DNA of 64,000 nucleotides from Pigmentiphaga kullae (GTDB lineage: Bacteria; Pseudomonadota; Gammaproteobacteria; Burkholderiales; Burkholderiaceae_B), in NCBI RefSeq assembly GCF_004216695.1, contig NZ_SGXC01000002.1:434001-498000 (forward strand), read 5' to 3'. The notes beneath the pieces are model-generated. The model was not told the origin of the DNA. It saw nothing but the letters and a program-made list of their open reading frames with translations, and made no database searches. Below, one piece after another: positions 1 through 7,370 of this stretch; the first letter of the stretch is position 1; each line of letters starts with the position of its first letter. Made by a program: the position numbers and the translations under genes.

Positions 1-1
1 G

Positions 2-1108
2 CGCATTACGCTGCCGCTGGCCCTGCCAGGCATCGCCGCGAGCCTGCTGCTGGTGTTCGCGATGGCGATCGAGGAATACGGCACGCCGGCCGCGCTGGCG
101 GCCAACGCAGGCTTCTTCGTGCTGGTGACGGGCATCGAGCGTCGCTTCTCCGAATGGCCGATCGACTTGCCCGGCGCCTCGGTGCTGTCGCTGATCCTGG
201 TCGCGCTGGCCATGCTGGCCTTCGTCTGGCAGCGGCGCATGCTGACGGGCAAGGGCTACGAAACCACCACCGGCAAGCCAACGCGGGGCGAGACCCTGCC
301 GCTGGGCGCCTGGCGCTGGCCGGCCGCCGCGCTGTTCGGCGCGATCGTGGCGGTGGCCACCTTCGCGCCGCTGTTCGCCATTGCCGCGACGGCATTCAGC
401 CGCACGCTGTCGGGTGGCCTGGCGATCGGCAACCTGTCGCTGAGGCATTTCCAGGCCATCGCCGCCGGCGGCAGCGAAGCTTCGGGCGCGCTGGCCACGA
501 GCCTGATGCTGGGCGCGGGCGCGGCCGTCGTGACCGGGCTGACCGGCGTGCTGGTGGCCTATTGCGTGGTCAAGACGCGCACGCGCGGCCGGGCGGTGCT
601 CGATGCCCTGGCCGTGCTGCCCAACACCATGCCGGGCGTGGTGGTCGGCGTGGGCTTGATCCTGGCCTGGAACCAGGCATTCTGGCCGGCCACGCCCTAC
701 AACACCTGGGGCATCCTGCTGCTGGCCTATTGCTGCCTGCTGCTGCCGTACCCGGTACGCTATTCCCATGCCGCGCTGATGCAGATCGGCGACAACCTGG
801 AGGCCGCCGCCCGGGTGCATGGCGCCGGCACGGTCACGGCGCTGGCGCGCATCCTGCTGCCGCTGCTGGCGCCCAGCCTGGCCGCCGCCATGCTGCTGGT
901 GTTCGCGGTGGCCTCGCGCGAGCTGGTGGCCTCGCTGCTGCTGGCGCCCACGGGGGTGCAGACGGTGTCGCTGTTCATCTGGCGCCAGTTCGAGCAGGGG
1001 TCGGTAGGGCAGGGCATGGCGATGAGCCTGGTCACGGTGGCTCTGACCACGACGGTGATGCTGCTGGCCACCCTGTGGCTGGAGCGGCGTCAGGCGCGTA
1101 GTGTGTAA
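2..1108 (+). CDS. ABC transporter permease, Fe(III)/phosphonate type, 3' part only
   Basis: Inner-membrane permease of a binding-protein-dependent ABC importer; the reading frame is already open at base 2, so the N-terminal part lies outside the window. What remains holds the end of a first permease domain, a basic linker and a complete second domain. The coupling-loop (EAA-type) motif reads EAARVHGAGTVTALARILLP, and several hydrophobic helices are plain to see. Two fused permease domains in one chain are typical of the FbpB/AfuB iron(III) permeases and of some 2-aminoethylphosphonate permeases. The substrate cannot be fixed because the binding protein and ATPase are not in view. The stop TAA is followed by an AT-rich gap leading to the malonate operon, so this gene probably ends its own transcription unit. 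Confidence 0.85.
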   Translation, partial: RITLPLALPGIAASLLLVFAMAIEEYGTPAALAANAGFFVLVTGIERRFSEWPIDLPGASVLSLILVALAMLAFVWQRRMLTGKGYETTTGKPTRGETLPLGAWRWPAAALFGAIVAVATFAPLFAIAATAFSRTLSGGLAIGNLSLRHFQAIAAGGSEASGALATSLMLGAGAAVVTGLTGVLVAYCVVKTRTRGRAVLDALAVLPNTMPGVVVGVGLILAWNQAFWPATPYNTWGILLLAYCCLLLPYPVRYSHAALMQIGDNLEAAARVHGAGTVTALARILLPLLAPSLAAAMLLVFAVASRELVASLLLAPTGVQTVSLFIWRQFEQGSVGQGMAMSLVTVALTTTVMLLATLWLERRQARSV

Positions 1109-1141
1109 CCAGACACCTACTTCTGTGTATTTATAAAAATA

Positions 1142-1155
1142 TCTTGTATACAAGA
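1142..1155. promoter_or_regulatory. Perfect palindromic operator of MatR type
   Basis: TCTTGTATACAAGA is a perfect 14-bp palindrome in the AT-rich gap upstream of the GntR-family gene. FCD-type GntR regulators bind sites of the form TNGTNNNACNA, and from memory the MatR operator of Rhizobium leguminosarum has the half site TCTTGTA, which is matched exactly here. It lies 5 bp before the first in-frame ATG (1161) and 23 bp before the second (1179), so it very likely mediates autoregulation and control of the mat genes downstream. Binding itself is inferred. Confidence 0.75.
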
Positions 1156-1178
1156 GAGGGATGAGGCAAGATGATTCC

Positions 1179-1862
1179 ATGTCATCCCGCCCCCCATCCT
1201 CCGGCACCGAGAAGAAGCGCTCCGAAACGCTGCGCGAGACCATCGAAGAGCTGATCGCCGTCGGCGAACTGTCGCCGGGCGACCCGCTGGACGAGACCGT
1301 GCTGGCCCATCGTTTCGGCGTTTCGCGCACGCCCATACGCGAGGCCCTGATCCAGCTGGCTTCGGCCGGACTGGTGGAGATGCGGCCCAGGAAGGGCGCG
1401 CTGGTGGCGCAGATCGGCCCCCAGCGCCTGATCGAGATGTTCGACGTGATGGGCGAGATCGAGGCCATGTGCGCGCGGCTGGCCGCGCGGCGCATGACGG
1501 CCGACGACCACCGCCGCCTGCTCGAGGCCCATCGCGCCTGCCAGGCCTCGCGCGACGCGGGCGACGCCAACGCCTATTACTACCTGAACGAAGTTTTCCA
1601 CCGCACCATCTACGGCCTGGGCTGCAACGGTTTCCTGAACGAGGAGGCCATCAAGCTGCATCGCCGGCTGGGGCCGTACCGCCGGCTGCAATTGCGCGTG
1701 CGCGACCGCATTGCCACGTCCTACGACGAGCACGAAGGCATCGTCGAGGCCTTGCTGGCCGGCGATGCCGCGTTGGCCGCCGAACGCGCGCGCGACCACG
1801 TGGTGGTGCAGGGGCAGCGTTTCGCCGACCTGATGGCGTCGCTGTCCAGGCAATCGGCCTGA
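1179..1862 (+). CDS. matR: GntR-family (FCD) regulator of malonate genes, MatR-like
   Basis: DNA-binding transcriptional regulator of about 227 residues. The N-terminal winged helix carries the GntR hallmark FGVSRTPIREAL at about residues 46-57. The C-terminal two thirds form an all-helical FCD ligand domain with the usual acidic/histidine metal-site pattern (EVFHRTIYG, HEGIVEALLAGD, RDHVV). The gene lies 25 bp upstream of malonyl-CoA decarboxylase and behind a perfect MatR-like operator, so it is inferred to sense malonate or a derivative and repress the operon. An in-frame ATG exists at 1161 but directly abuts the GAGAGGG sequence, leaving no room for a ribosome site; 1179 is preferred, although its own Shine-Dalgarno spacing is loose. 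The function assignment rests on context plus operator. Confidence 0.8.
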   Translation: MSSRPPSSGTEKKRSETLRETIEELIAVGELSPGDPLDETVLAHRFGVSRTPIREALIQLASAGLVEMRPRKGALVAQIGPQRLIEMFDVMGEIEAMCARLAARRMTADDHRRLLEAHRACQASRDAGDANAYYYLNEVFHRTIYGLGCNGFLNEEAIKLHRRLGPYRRLQLRVRDRIATSYDEHEGIVEALLAGDAALAAERARDHVVVQGQRFADLMASLSRQSA

Positions 1863-1887
1863 GTCTTTCAGAAGGAACACGAGCGAC

Positions 1888-3276
1888 ATGTTGAACAGCG
1901 AACGTCAAGATGCCGCCGATGCGCGGCCCGCCGCGCCGGCACCCGATCCGCAGCCGACCCAGTCGCTGCTGGCCCGCTGGAGCAAATGGCTGGGAGGGCG
2001 GCCCCAGGCGGCCGCCGAGCCGGGCCGCGAGGCCGAGGCCGTCGCCCTGTCCACGCGCGAGGCCAACCGCCAGCGCGCCTTGCTGTTGCCGTGCTTCCAG
2101 GCGCGTCTGACGGACGTCGCGGCCAATCGTGCGGCGTTGGGCTGGCAGGAAGCGTACCGCGCCGCCGATGCCCGGCGCCGGGGCGCCATGCTGGGCATCC
2201 TGGCCGAAGTGGGCGCGTCGGCCGCGGGGCCGTCGGAGGCCGGGGGCAAGGAGACGCCTTCCGACCTGTCGCGCGCGCTCTCGCATGCCCGGGTCCGTTT
2301 CTTCAAGCGCCTGAACGCCTTGCCCGATGGCCTGCCTTTCCTGCTCGAACTGCGCACCGACATGCTGGCCTGGCGCGCGAAGATCCCCGCCCTGCAAGGG
2401 CTGGACGGCGACCTGGAAGGCCTGCTGTCGAACTGGTTCGACGTGGGCCTGCTGGAGATGCGGCGCATCACCTGGGATTCGCCCGCCTCGCTGCTCGAGA
2501 AGCTCATCATCTACGAGGCGGTGCACGAGATCGCCTCGTGGACCGATCTGCGCAACCGCCTGGATTCCGATCGCCGCTGCTACGCGTTCTTCCACCCGCG
2601 CATGCCGAACGAGCCGCTGATCTTCGTCGAGGTCGCGTTCTGTGCGGACATGGCCGGCAACGTGCAGGGCCTGCTGGACGAGGGCGCGCCCATGGAGAAC
2701 CTGGACAAGGCGCGCTGGGCCATCTTCTATTCGATCTCGAACACGCAGCAGGGTCTGCGCGGCGTCAGCTTCGGCAACTTCCTGCTCAAGCGCGTGATCG
2801 AGGAACTGAACGGCGAACTGCCCAAGATCAAGCGTTTCGCCACGCTCTCGCCCATACCGGGGTTTTGCGACTGGGTCAGGAAACGCGGCGCCGAGGACCT
2901 CGCCGCCATTGTCCGCAAGGAAAAGGCCGGCCTGGAAGGGGCCACCGGCGTCCAGGTGCTGGCCGCCATCCAGCAGGCGGTGGACGACGAGGCCGCGCCG
3001 CCGGCGGTGCAGGGCGTGGCCATGCGGCTGGCGGCGCGCTACCTGGTCGAACGCAAGGGATCGCTGCCGCTCGATTCGGTGGCGCGCTTCCACCTGGGCA
3101 ACGGCGCCCGCATCGAACGGTTGAACTGGAAGGCGGACACGTCGCGCAAGGGCCGGGCCCAGTCGTGCGGCATGATGGTCAACTACGTGTACGAACTGGA
3201 TGCGCTGGACGAGAACCTGGCCCGGCTGGGCGAGGGGAAGCCCGAGACCAGCAGGGGAGTGGCCCGGCTGCTTTGA
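1888..3276 (+). CDS. matA: Malonyl-CoA decarboxylase
   Basis: Cytoplasmic enzyme converting malonyl-CoA to acetyl-CoA and CO2, the second step of malonate catabolism. The 462-residue protein matches the MCD family in length and layout: a helical N-terminal half and a GNAT-fold C-terminal half. The catalytic serine of the family is expected at S321 in ATLSPIPGF, and the catalytic histidine at H402 in VARFHLGNGARIERLNW; the C-terminal stretch GRAQSCGMMVNYVYEL is also characteristic. GAAGGA precedes the ATG at good spacing. It sits between matR and a Bug binding protein and is followed after 2 kb by matB, which makes its substrate, so both steps from malonate to acetyl-CoA are encoded together. 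Confidence 0.93.
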   Translation: MLNSERQDAADARPAAPAPDPQPTQSLLARWSKWLGGRPQAAAEPGREAEAVALSTREANRQRALLLPCFQARLTDVAANRAALGWQEAYRAADARRRGAMLGILAEVGASAAGPSEAGGKETPSDLSRALSHARVRFFKRLNALPDGLPFLLELRTDMLAWRAKIPALQGLDGDLEGLLSNWFDVGLLEMRRITWDSPASLLEKLIIYEAVHEIASWTDLRNRLDSDRRCYAFFHPRMPNEPLIFVEVAFCADMAGNVQGLLDEGAPMENLDKARWAIFYSISNTQQGLRGVSFGNFLLKRVIEELNGELPKIKRFATLSPIPGFCDWVRKRGAEDLAAIVRKEKAGLEGATGVQVLAAIQQAVDDEAAPPAVQGVAMRLAARYLVERKGSLPLDSVARFHLGNGARIERLNWKADTSRKGRAQSCGMMVNYVYELDALDENLARLGEGKPETSRGVARLL

Positions 3277-3361
3277 TCCGCGTACGCGCCCCGAAGGAAT
3301 CCATCAGAACTGGCAAGAGCCAGCGTGTAGTACCTTCATACGAAAAGAAAGGAGACGGGAG

Positions 3362-4330
3362 ATGAAACGCAGCATTGCCTTGATCGCCTGCATCGTGGGC
3401 GCGGCCGTGGGTGGCCATGCGGTGGGAGCGGAGGCCTGGCCGTCCAAGGCCGTCACCATCATCGTGCCGTTCCCCGCCGGCGGCGGCACCGACGCCTTCG
3501 TCCGGCCGCTGGCGCAGCAACTGGGCGCCCAGCTTGGACACAGCGTCGTGGTGGACAACCGCGGGGGGGCGGGCGGCACGGTGGGCGCGGCCATCGCGGC
3601 GCGCGCGCAGCCGGACGGCTACACCTTCTTCGTGGGCGGGGCGCATCACGCCATCGCGCCGTCGTTCTACAAGGGCCTGACCTACGACATCGAGAAGGAT
3701 TTCATCCCCGTCACGCTGATCGCGCAGCCGCCGCAGATCGTCGTCGCGGCGCCCACCGAACCGTTCAGCGACTTGAAGGGGCTGATCGCCGCGGCCCGCA
3801 GCCAACCGGGCAAGCTGAACTTCGGTTCCGCAGGCAACGGCACCTCCCACCACCTGGCCGGCGAGCTGTTCAAGCTCCAGGCGGGCGTGGACATCGCGCA
3901 CGTGCCGTACACCGGCGCCGGCCCCATGCTGCTCGCGCTGATGGGCAGCCAGGTCGACCTGGCCTTCGACGGACTGGGGTCCTCGGCCCAGCATATCCGC
4001 GCCGGCAAGATCAAGCCGCTGGCCGTGGCGGCGTCGCAGCGCTCTTCCGCCTTCCCCGACGTGCCTACCGCGGCCGAGGCCGGCCTGCCGGGCTACGAGG
4101 TCTCGACCTGGTACGCGATGTGGGCGCCCAAGGGCACGCCGCAGCCCATCGTCGAGCGCATGTACGCCGCCGTCCAGAAGGCGCTGGAGACGCCCGAGAT
4201 CAAGAAGGTGTGGCTGAGCAACGGTTCCGAGGTACCGCGCTATACCAGCGCCGAGTTCGGCAAATACCTGCATGATGAAGTGCAGCGCTGGGCCAAGGTC
4301 GCCAAGGACGCGGGCATCAAGGCCGACTGA
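3362..4330 (+). CDS. Bug-family periplasmic binding protein (tripartite tricarboxylate type)
   Basis: Periplasmic solute-binding protein of 322 residues. The first 23 residues are a signal peptide (basic MKR, hydrophobic core, probable cleavage at VGA|EAW). The mature protein opens with WPSKAVTIIVPFPAGGGTD, the diagnostic start of Bug receptors, and keeps the family stretches PDGYTFFVGG and FGSAGNGTSHHLAGELF. Bug proteins bind carboxylates and are hugely expanded in Bordetella; many lie far from any TctAB membrane genes, as here. Its place between matA and matB suggests that it binds malonate or a related dicarboxylate, either feeding uptake or acting as a sensor. A strong GGAGACGGGAG ribosome site precedes the ATG. 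The stop overlaps the next start as TGATG, implying translational coupling. Confidence 0.92.
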   Translation: MKRSIALIACIVGAAVGGHAVGAEAWPSKAVTIIVPFPAGGGTDAFVRPLAQQLGAQLGHSVVVDNRGGAGGTVGAAIAARAQPDGYTFFVGGAHHAIAPSFYKGLTYDIEKDFIPVTLIAQPPQIVVAAPTEPFSDLKGLIAAARSQPGKLNFGSAGNGTSHHLAGELFKLQAGVDIAHVPYTGAGPMLLALMGSQVDLAFDGLGSSAQHIRAGKIKPLAVAASQRSSAFPDVPTAAEAGLPGYEVSTWYAMWAPKGTPQPIVERMYAAVQKALETPEIKKVWLSNGSEVPRYTSAEFGKYLHDEVQRWAKVAKDAGIKAD

Positions 4331-5172
4331 TGGACGGGGACCCAGCCATGGAACCGGCGTCCGCGCCGGGCCGGATCGATGTGTCGACCGAGGGCGGCGT
4401 GCTGACGCTGACCCTGTCGCACGCGGGCAAGCTCAATGCGCTGACCGCCGCGATGTGGCGCGCGCTGGCCACGGCCATGCGCGACGCGGCCCGCGAGCCG
4501 GGGCTGCGCGCCGTCGTCATCCGGGGCGCCGGCGGACATTTCGCGGCCGGGGCCGACATCGGCGAGTTTCCGGTGGAGCGGGGCGGTCTTACGGCGGTGC
4601 GCCGCTATCACGAGCAGGTCATCGCGCCGGCGCTGCACGCGATCGACGGCTGCCCCTGGCCCACGGTGGCGCTGGTGCAGGGCGCCTGCGTGGGAGGCGG
4701 CCTGGAGATCGCCTGCTGCTGCGACCTGCGCATCGCCGGCCGCAGCACCCGCGTGGGCGCGCCCATCGCGCGGCTGGGGTTTCCCATGGCGCCGGCCGAG
4801 CTGGCCGGCCTGCTGGCGGTGGCCGGCCGCGCGGTGGCACTGGAGCTGCTGCTGGAAGGCCGCATCCTGGACGCCGCCGAGGCCCATGCCAAGGGCCTCC
4901 TGACCCGCGTGGTCGAGGATGCCGAGCTCGACGCCGAGCTGGCGCGCACCCTGTCCCGCCTGGCCGCCGGCGCGCCGCTGGCGGCCACCCTGAACAAGCG
5001 CATGGTACGGCGACTGCAGCGGCCCGAGCCGCTGGACGAGGCCGAACTGGCGGCATTTTTTTCCTACAGCGATACCCGCGACCATCGCGAAGGCGTGGCG
5101 GCGTTCCTCGAAGGGCGCCCCCCGGTGTTCGGCGGCGACGCATCACCTTTCCAGACCGAAGAAGATAGATGA
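4330..5172 (+). CDS. Enoyl-CoA hydratase/isomerase (crotonase) family protein
   Basis: Crotonase-fold protein of 280 residues acting on an acyl-CoA thioester in the cytoplasm. The two oxyanion-hole segments are visible: HFAAGADIGEF (about 73-83) and GACVGGGLEIAC (about 117-128). The first catalytic glutamate position (GGGLE) is kept. Where hydratases normally have a second glutamate (G-x-P-E), the sequence reads VGAPIARLGF, so the residue is isoleucine. That makes a plain 2-enoyl-CoA hydratase doubtful; isomerase, thioesterase or decarboxylase chemistry is possible, since the superfamily includes methylmalonyl-CoA decarboxylase. It overlaps the Bug gene upstream by one base and matB downstream by four (ATGA), so it is part of the same translationally coupled malonate operon. 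An in-frame ATG at 4348 is an alternative start. Confidence 0.87.
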   Translation: MDGDPAMEPASAPGRIDVSTEGGVLTLTLSHAGKLNALTAAMWRALATAMRDAAREPGLRAVVIRGAGGHFAAGADIGEFPVERGGLTAVRRYHEQVIAPALHAIDGCPWPTVALVQGACVGGGLEIACCCDLRIAGRSTRVGAPIARLGFPMAPAELAGLLAVAGRAVALELLLEGRILDAAEAHAKGLLTRVVEDAELDAELARTLSRLAAGAPLAATLNKRMVRRLQRPEPLDEAELAAFFSYSDTRDHREGVAAFLEGRPPVFGGDASPFQTEEDR

Positions 5173-6707
5173 AAGACGAGAATCTCTATTCCCTGCTGGC
5201 CTCCGGCTTTCCCGCCGATCGCGACACGGTGTGCATCGAGGCGCCCGGCGCCGGCGACTACACCTGGCGCGACGTCGAGACGCAGACGGCGCGCATGGCC
5301 AACCTGCTGCGTTCGCTGGACCTGCCCGAGGGTGCCCGCGTGGCGGTCCATGTCGAGAAGTCGCCCGAGGCCTTGCTGCTGTACCTGGCCACCTTGCGCG
5401 CGGGCTATGTCTACCTGCCGCTGAACACCGCCTACCAGGAAGCCGAGATCGATTACTTCCTGGGCGACGCCGAGCCCTCGGTGGTGGTCTGCGCCGGCAA
5501 GAACCTGGAATGGGTACGGCGCTGCGCGCAGCGGGCCGGGACCCGTCACGTCTATACGCTGGACGACGATCGCACCGGCACGCTGCTGGAGGCCGCCGCC
5601 CAGGCCTCGTCCGAGCATGCGGTGGCCGTGCGCGCCGCGGACGACCTCGCGGCCATCCTGTACACCTCCGGCACGACGGGGCGCAGCAAGGGCGCGATGC
5701 TGACGCACGGCAACCTGGCCTCCAACGCCCGCGTGCTGCACGAATACTGGGGCTGGCGCAGCGACGACGTGCTGCTGCACATGCTGCCCATCTTCCACGT
5801 GCACGGGCTGTTCGTGGCGGCGCACGGCGCGCTGCTGGCCGGCGCGAAAATGATCTGGCTGCCCAAGCTCGACGTGGCCGCCGCGCTGCGCCTGCTGCCG
5901 CGCTGCACCGTCATGATGGGCGTGCCGACCTACTACGTGCGGCTGCTGGCCGAGCCGGCGTTCGGCCGCGACACCTGCCGCAACATGCGGCTTTTCGTGT
6001 CGGGGTCGGCGCCGCTGCTGATGGAAACCTTCAACGCCTTCCGCGAACGCACGGGCCACACCATCCTCGAGCGCTATGGCATGAGCGAGACCGTCATGCT
6101 GGTGTCCAATCCCTACGACCCCGCGCTGGGCGAGCGCCTGGGCGGCACCGTGGGCCAGCCGCTGCCGGGCGTGTCGGCGCGGGTGGTGGACGATGCCGGG
6201 GCGGCGTGCCCGCCGGGCGAGATCGGCAATATCCAGGTCAAGGGCCCCAACGTGTTCAAGGGCTATTGGCGGATGCCCGAGAAGACCAGGGAAGAATTCA
6301 CGCCCGACGGCTGGTTCAAGACCGGCGACGTCGGCCGCTGGGGCGGCGAATCCGGCGGCGCCAGGGTGCCCGACGGCTACCTGTCCATCGTGGGCCGCAG
6401 CAAGGACCTCATCATCTCGGGCGGCTTCAACGTCTACCCGAAGGAAATCGAGAGCTTCCTGGACGACATGCCGGGCGTGGAGGAAAGCGCCGTCATCGGC
6501 GTGCCGCACCCCGACTTCGGCGAGGCGGTGATGGCCGTGGTCGTGCCCAAGCCGGGTGCCAGCCTGGACGAGGCGGCCATGATCGCCGAGCTCAAGGCCA
6601 GGATAGCCAACTTCAAGGTACCCAAGCGCATCCACGTGGTGTCCGAACTGCCTCGCAACACCATGGGCAAGGTCCAGAAGAACGTGCTGCGCCAGACCTA
6701 CTCGTGA
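5169..6707 (+). CDS. matB: Malonyl-CoA synthetase (malonate-CoA ligase)
   Basis: ATP-dependent acyl-CoA ligase of the ANL superfamily, 512 residues, predicted to activate malonate to malonyl-CoA for MatA. Motifs in order: the phosphate-binding loop ILYTSGTTGRSKGAMLTHGN (about 162-181), the adenine/aryl motif RYGMSETVMLVSNPYD (about 300-315) typical of MatB rather than acetyl-CoA synthetases, the hinge region DGWFKTGDVG and SIVGRSKDLIISGGFNVYP, and the catalytic lysine near the C terminus in NTMGKVQKNVLR. The start codon overlaps the crotonase stop as ATGA. It closes the operon; nothing on the same strand follows until the tRNA gene. MatB enzymes often accept methylmalonate too, so the exact dicarboxylate cannot be read from sequence. 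Confidence 0.92.
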   Translation: MKDENLYSLLASGFPADRDTVCIEAPGAGDYTWRDVETQTARMANLLRSLDLPEGARVAVHVEKSPEALLLYLATLRAGYVYLPLNTAYQEAEIDYFLGDAEPSVVVCAGKNLEWVRRCAQRAGTRHVYTLDDDRTGTLLEAAAQASSEHAVAVRAADDLAAILYTSGTTGRSKGAMLTHGNLASNARVLHEYWGWRSDDVLLHMLPIFHVHGLFVAAHGALLAGAKMIWLPKLDVAAALRLLPRCTVMMGVPTYYVRLLAEPAFGRDTCRNMRLFVSGSAPLLMETFNAFRERTGHTILERYGMSETVMLVSNPYDPALGERLGGTVGQPLPGVSARVVDDAGAACPPGEIGNIQVKGPNVFKGYWRMPEKTREEFTPDGWFKTGDVGRWGGESGGARVPDGYLSIVGRSKDLIISGGFNVYPKEIESFLDDMPGVEESAVIGVPHPDFGEAVMAVVVPKPGASLDEAAMIAELKARIANFKVPKRIHVVSELPRNTMGKVQKNVLRQTYS

Positions 6708-6746
6708 TCCGGCCGCGCGCGGGGAAGGGCGCCGGGGCGCATGGGC

Positions 6747-6752
6747 TACAAT
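6747..6752 (+). promoter_or_regulatory. -10 box of the tRNA-Leu gene
   Basis: TACAAT lies ten bases before the 5' end of tRNA-Leu(UAA), the usual distance for a stable-RNA promoter. No convincing -35 hexamer is visible 16-18 bp further upstream in this very GC-rich stretch. Confidence 0.4.
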
Positions 6753-6761
6753 ACCGCCCGT

Positions 6762-7095
6762 GCGCCCGTGACGAAATTGGTAGACGTAGCGGACTTCCGT
6801 AAGAAGTGGAGTGCCCTGGACGAAAGTCCGGGAGTAGAACCCGTCAAATTCGGCGAACCCCTGGCACGGGAACGCCGAGCCAAGCAGGCGGCCGATGTTG
6901 GCCGCCGGGCGTGTGTAGAGACTCGACGGCGGGGACCTAAGGCTGGCGCGGCAATCCTGCCGCGCGACGCGATGGTCAAGGCAGAGTCCAGACCCCAAAC
7001 GGCATTGCCCCGCGCAATCCGGCTGCGCGAGCAGTAGCGGGTAAGAAAATCCGCCGCCGCAAGGCGTGCCGGTTCGATTCCGGCCGGGCGCACCA
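6762..7095 (+). tRNA. tRNA-Leu(UAA), split by a group I intron
   Basis: Two exons (6762-6796 and 7046-7095) join to a complete class II tRNA with encoded CCA. The acceptor arms GCGCCCG (6762-6768) and CGGGCGC (7085-7091) pair perfectly. The D stem ACG/CGU encloses AAAUUGGUAGA, typical of leucine tRNAs. The anticodon stem GCGGA (6789-6793) pairs with UCCGC across the intron and leaves the loop C-U-U-A-A-A-A, with anticodon UAA. A long variable arm CGCC-GCAA-GGCG is followed by the T arm GCCGG-UUCGAUU-CCGGC. The discriminator A and CCA (7093-7095) complete it. The intron falls between U34 and A35, the same position as in cyanobacterial and plastid tRNA-Leu(UAA). The product reads UUA (and UUG by wobble), codons that are rare in a genome this GC-rich. 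Confidence 0.95.
6797..7045 (+). ncRNA. Group I self-splicing intron (IC3-like) in tRNA-Leu(UAA)
   Basis: A 249-nt ribozyme with all core helices readable. P1: exon/intron ACUUC pairs with GAAGU. P2: 6814-6821 with 6826-6832, closed by a GAAA tetraloop. P3: CCCGUC 6840-6845 with 6925-6934. P4: UCGGCG 6850-6855 with CGCCGA 6873-6878. P5: CCC/GGG. P6a: GGCGGCC 6887-6893 with GGCCGCC 6900-6906. P7: GACUC 6920-6924 with GAGUC 6984-6988. P8 insertion: 6946-6953 with 6958-6965. P9 hairpin: 7012-7016 with 7024-7028. The R and S elements read GUGUAGAGACUCGAC and UCAAGGCAGAGUCC, close to what I recall of the Azoarcus tRNA-Ile and Anabaena tRNA-Leu introns. It ends in the required G (7045). There is no room for a homing endonuclease gene, so mobility would have to be assisted in trans. 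In-frame reading across it is meaningless. Confidence 0.95.
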
Positions 7096-7370
7096 ATTCC
7101 TCATCACATGTTGTCCAGTTCTTCAAAAGCTGCCCTCATGCGCTCGGTCCTTGAGCGCTCTCTTTTGTTGAACCTGTTCCCCTTTTCCTTTATCTCCTGC
7201 CTCGAAAAAGTGACAAGAAATGAGGCGAGAAAAAGCAACCCACTTGTTCTATGTTTTTCGAATTTCTGCTTCAACGTTGAGCTGAGTATTGGTATCTTTC
7301 TCTCAAGAGGAGCCGCTGCAGCAGTGTGTAGCGGGCAATCGTGTGGTAAGGGTTGCATACGGGGGCAGAG

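Noticed and set aside
6741-7037. Short open frame covering the tRNA-Leu region
   Set aside because: It reads through the tRNA exons and the group I intron; the RNA structure explains the sequence fully.
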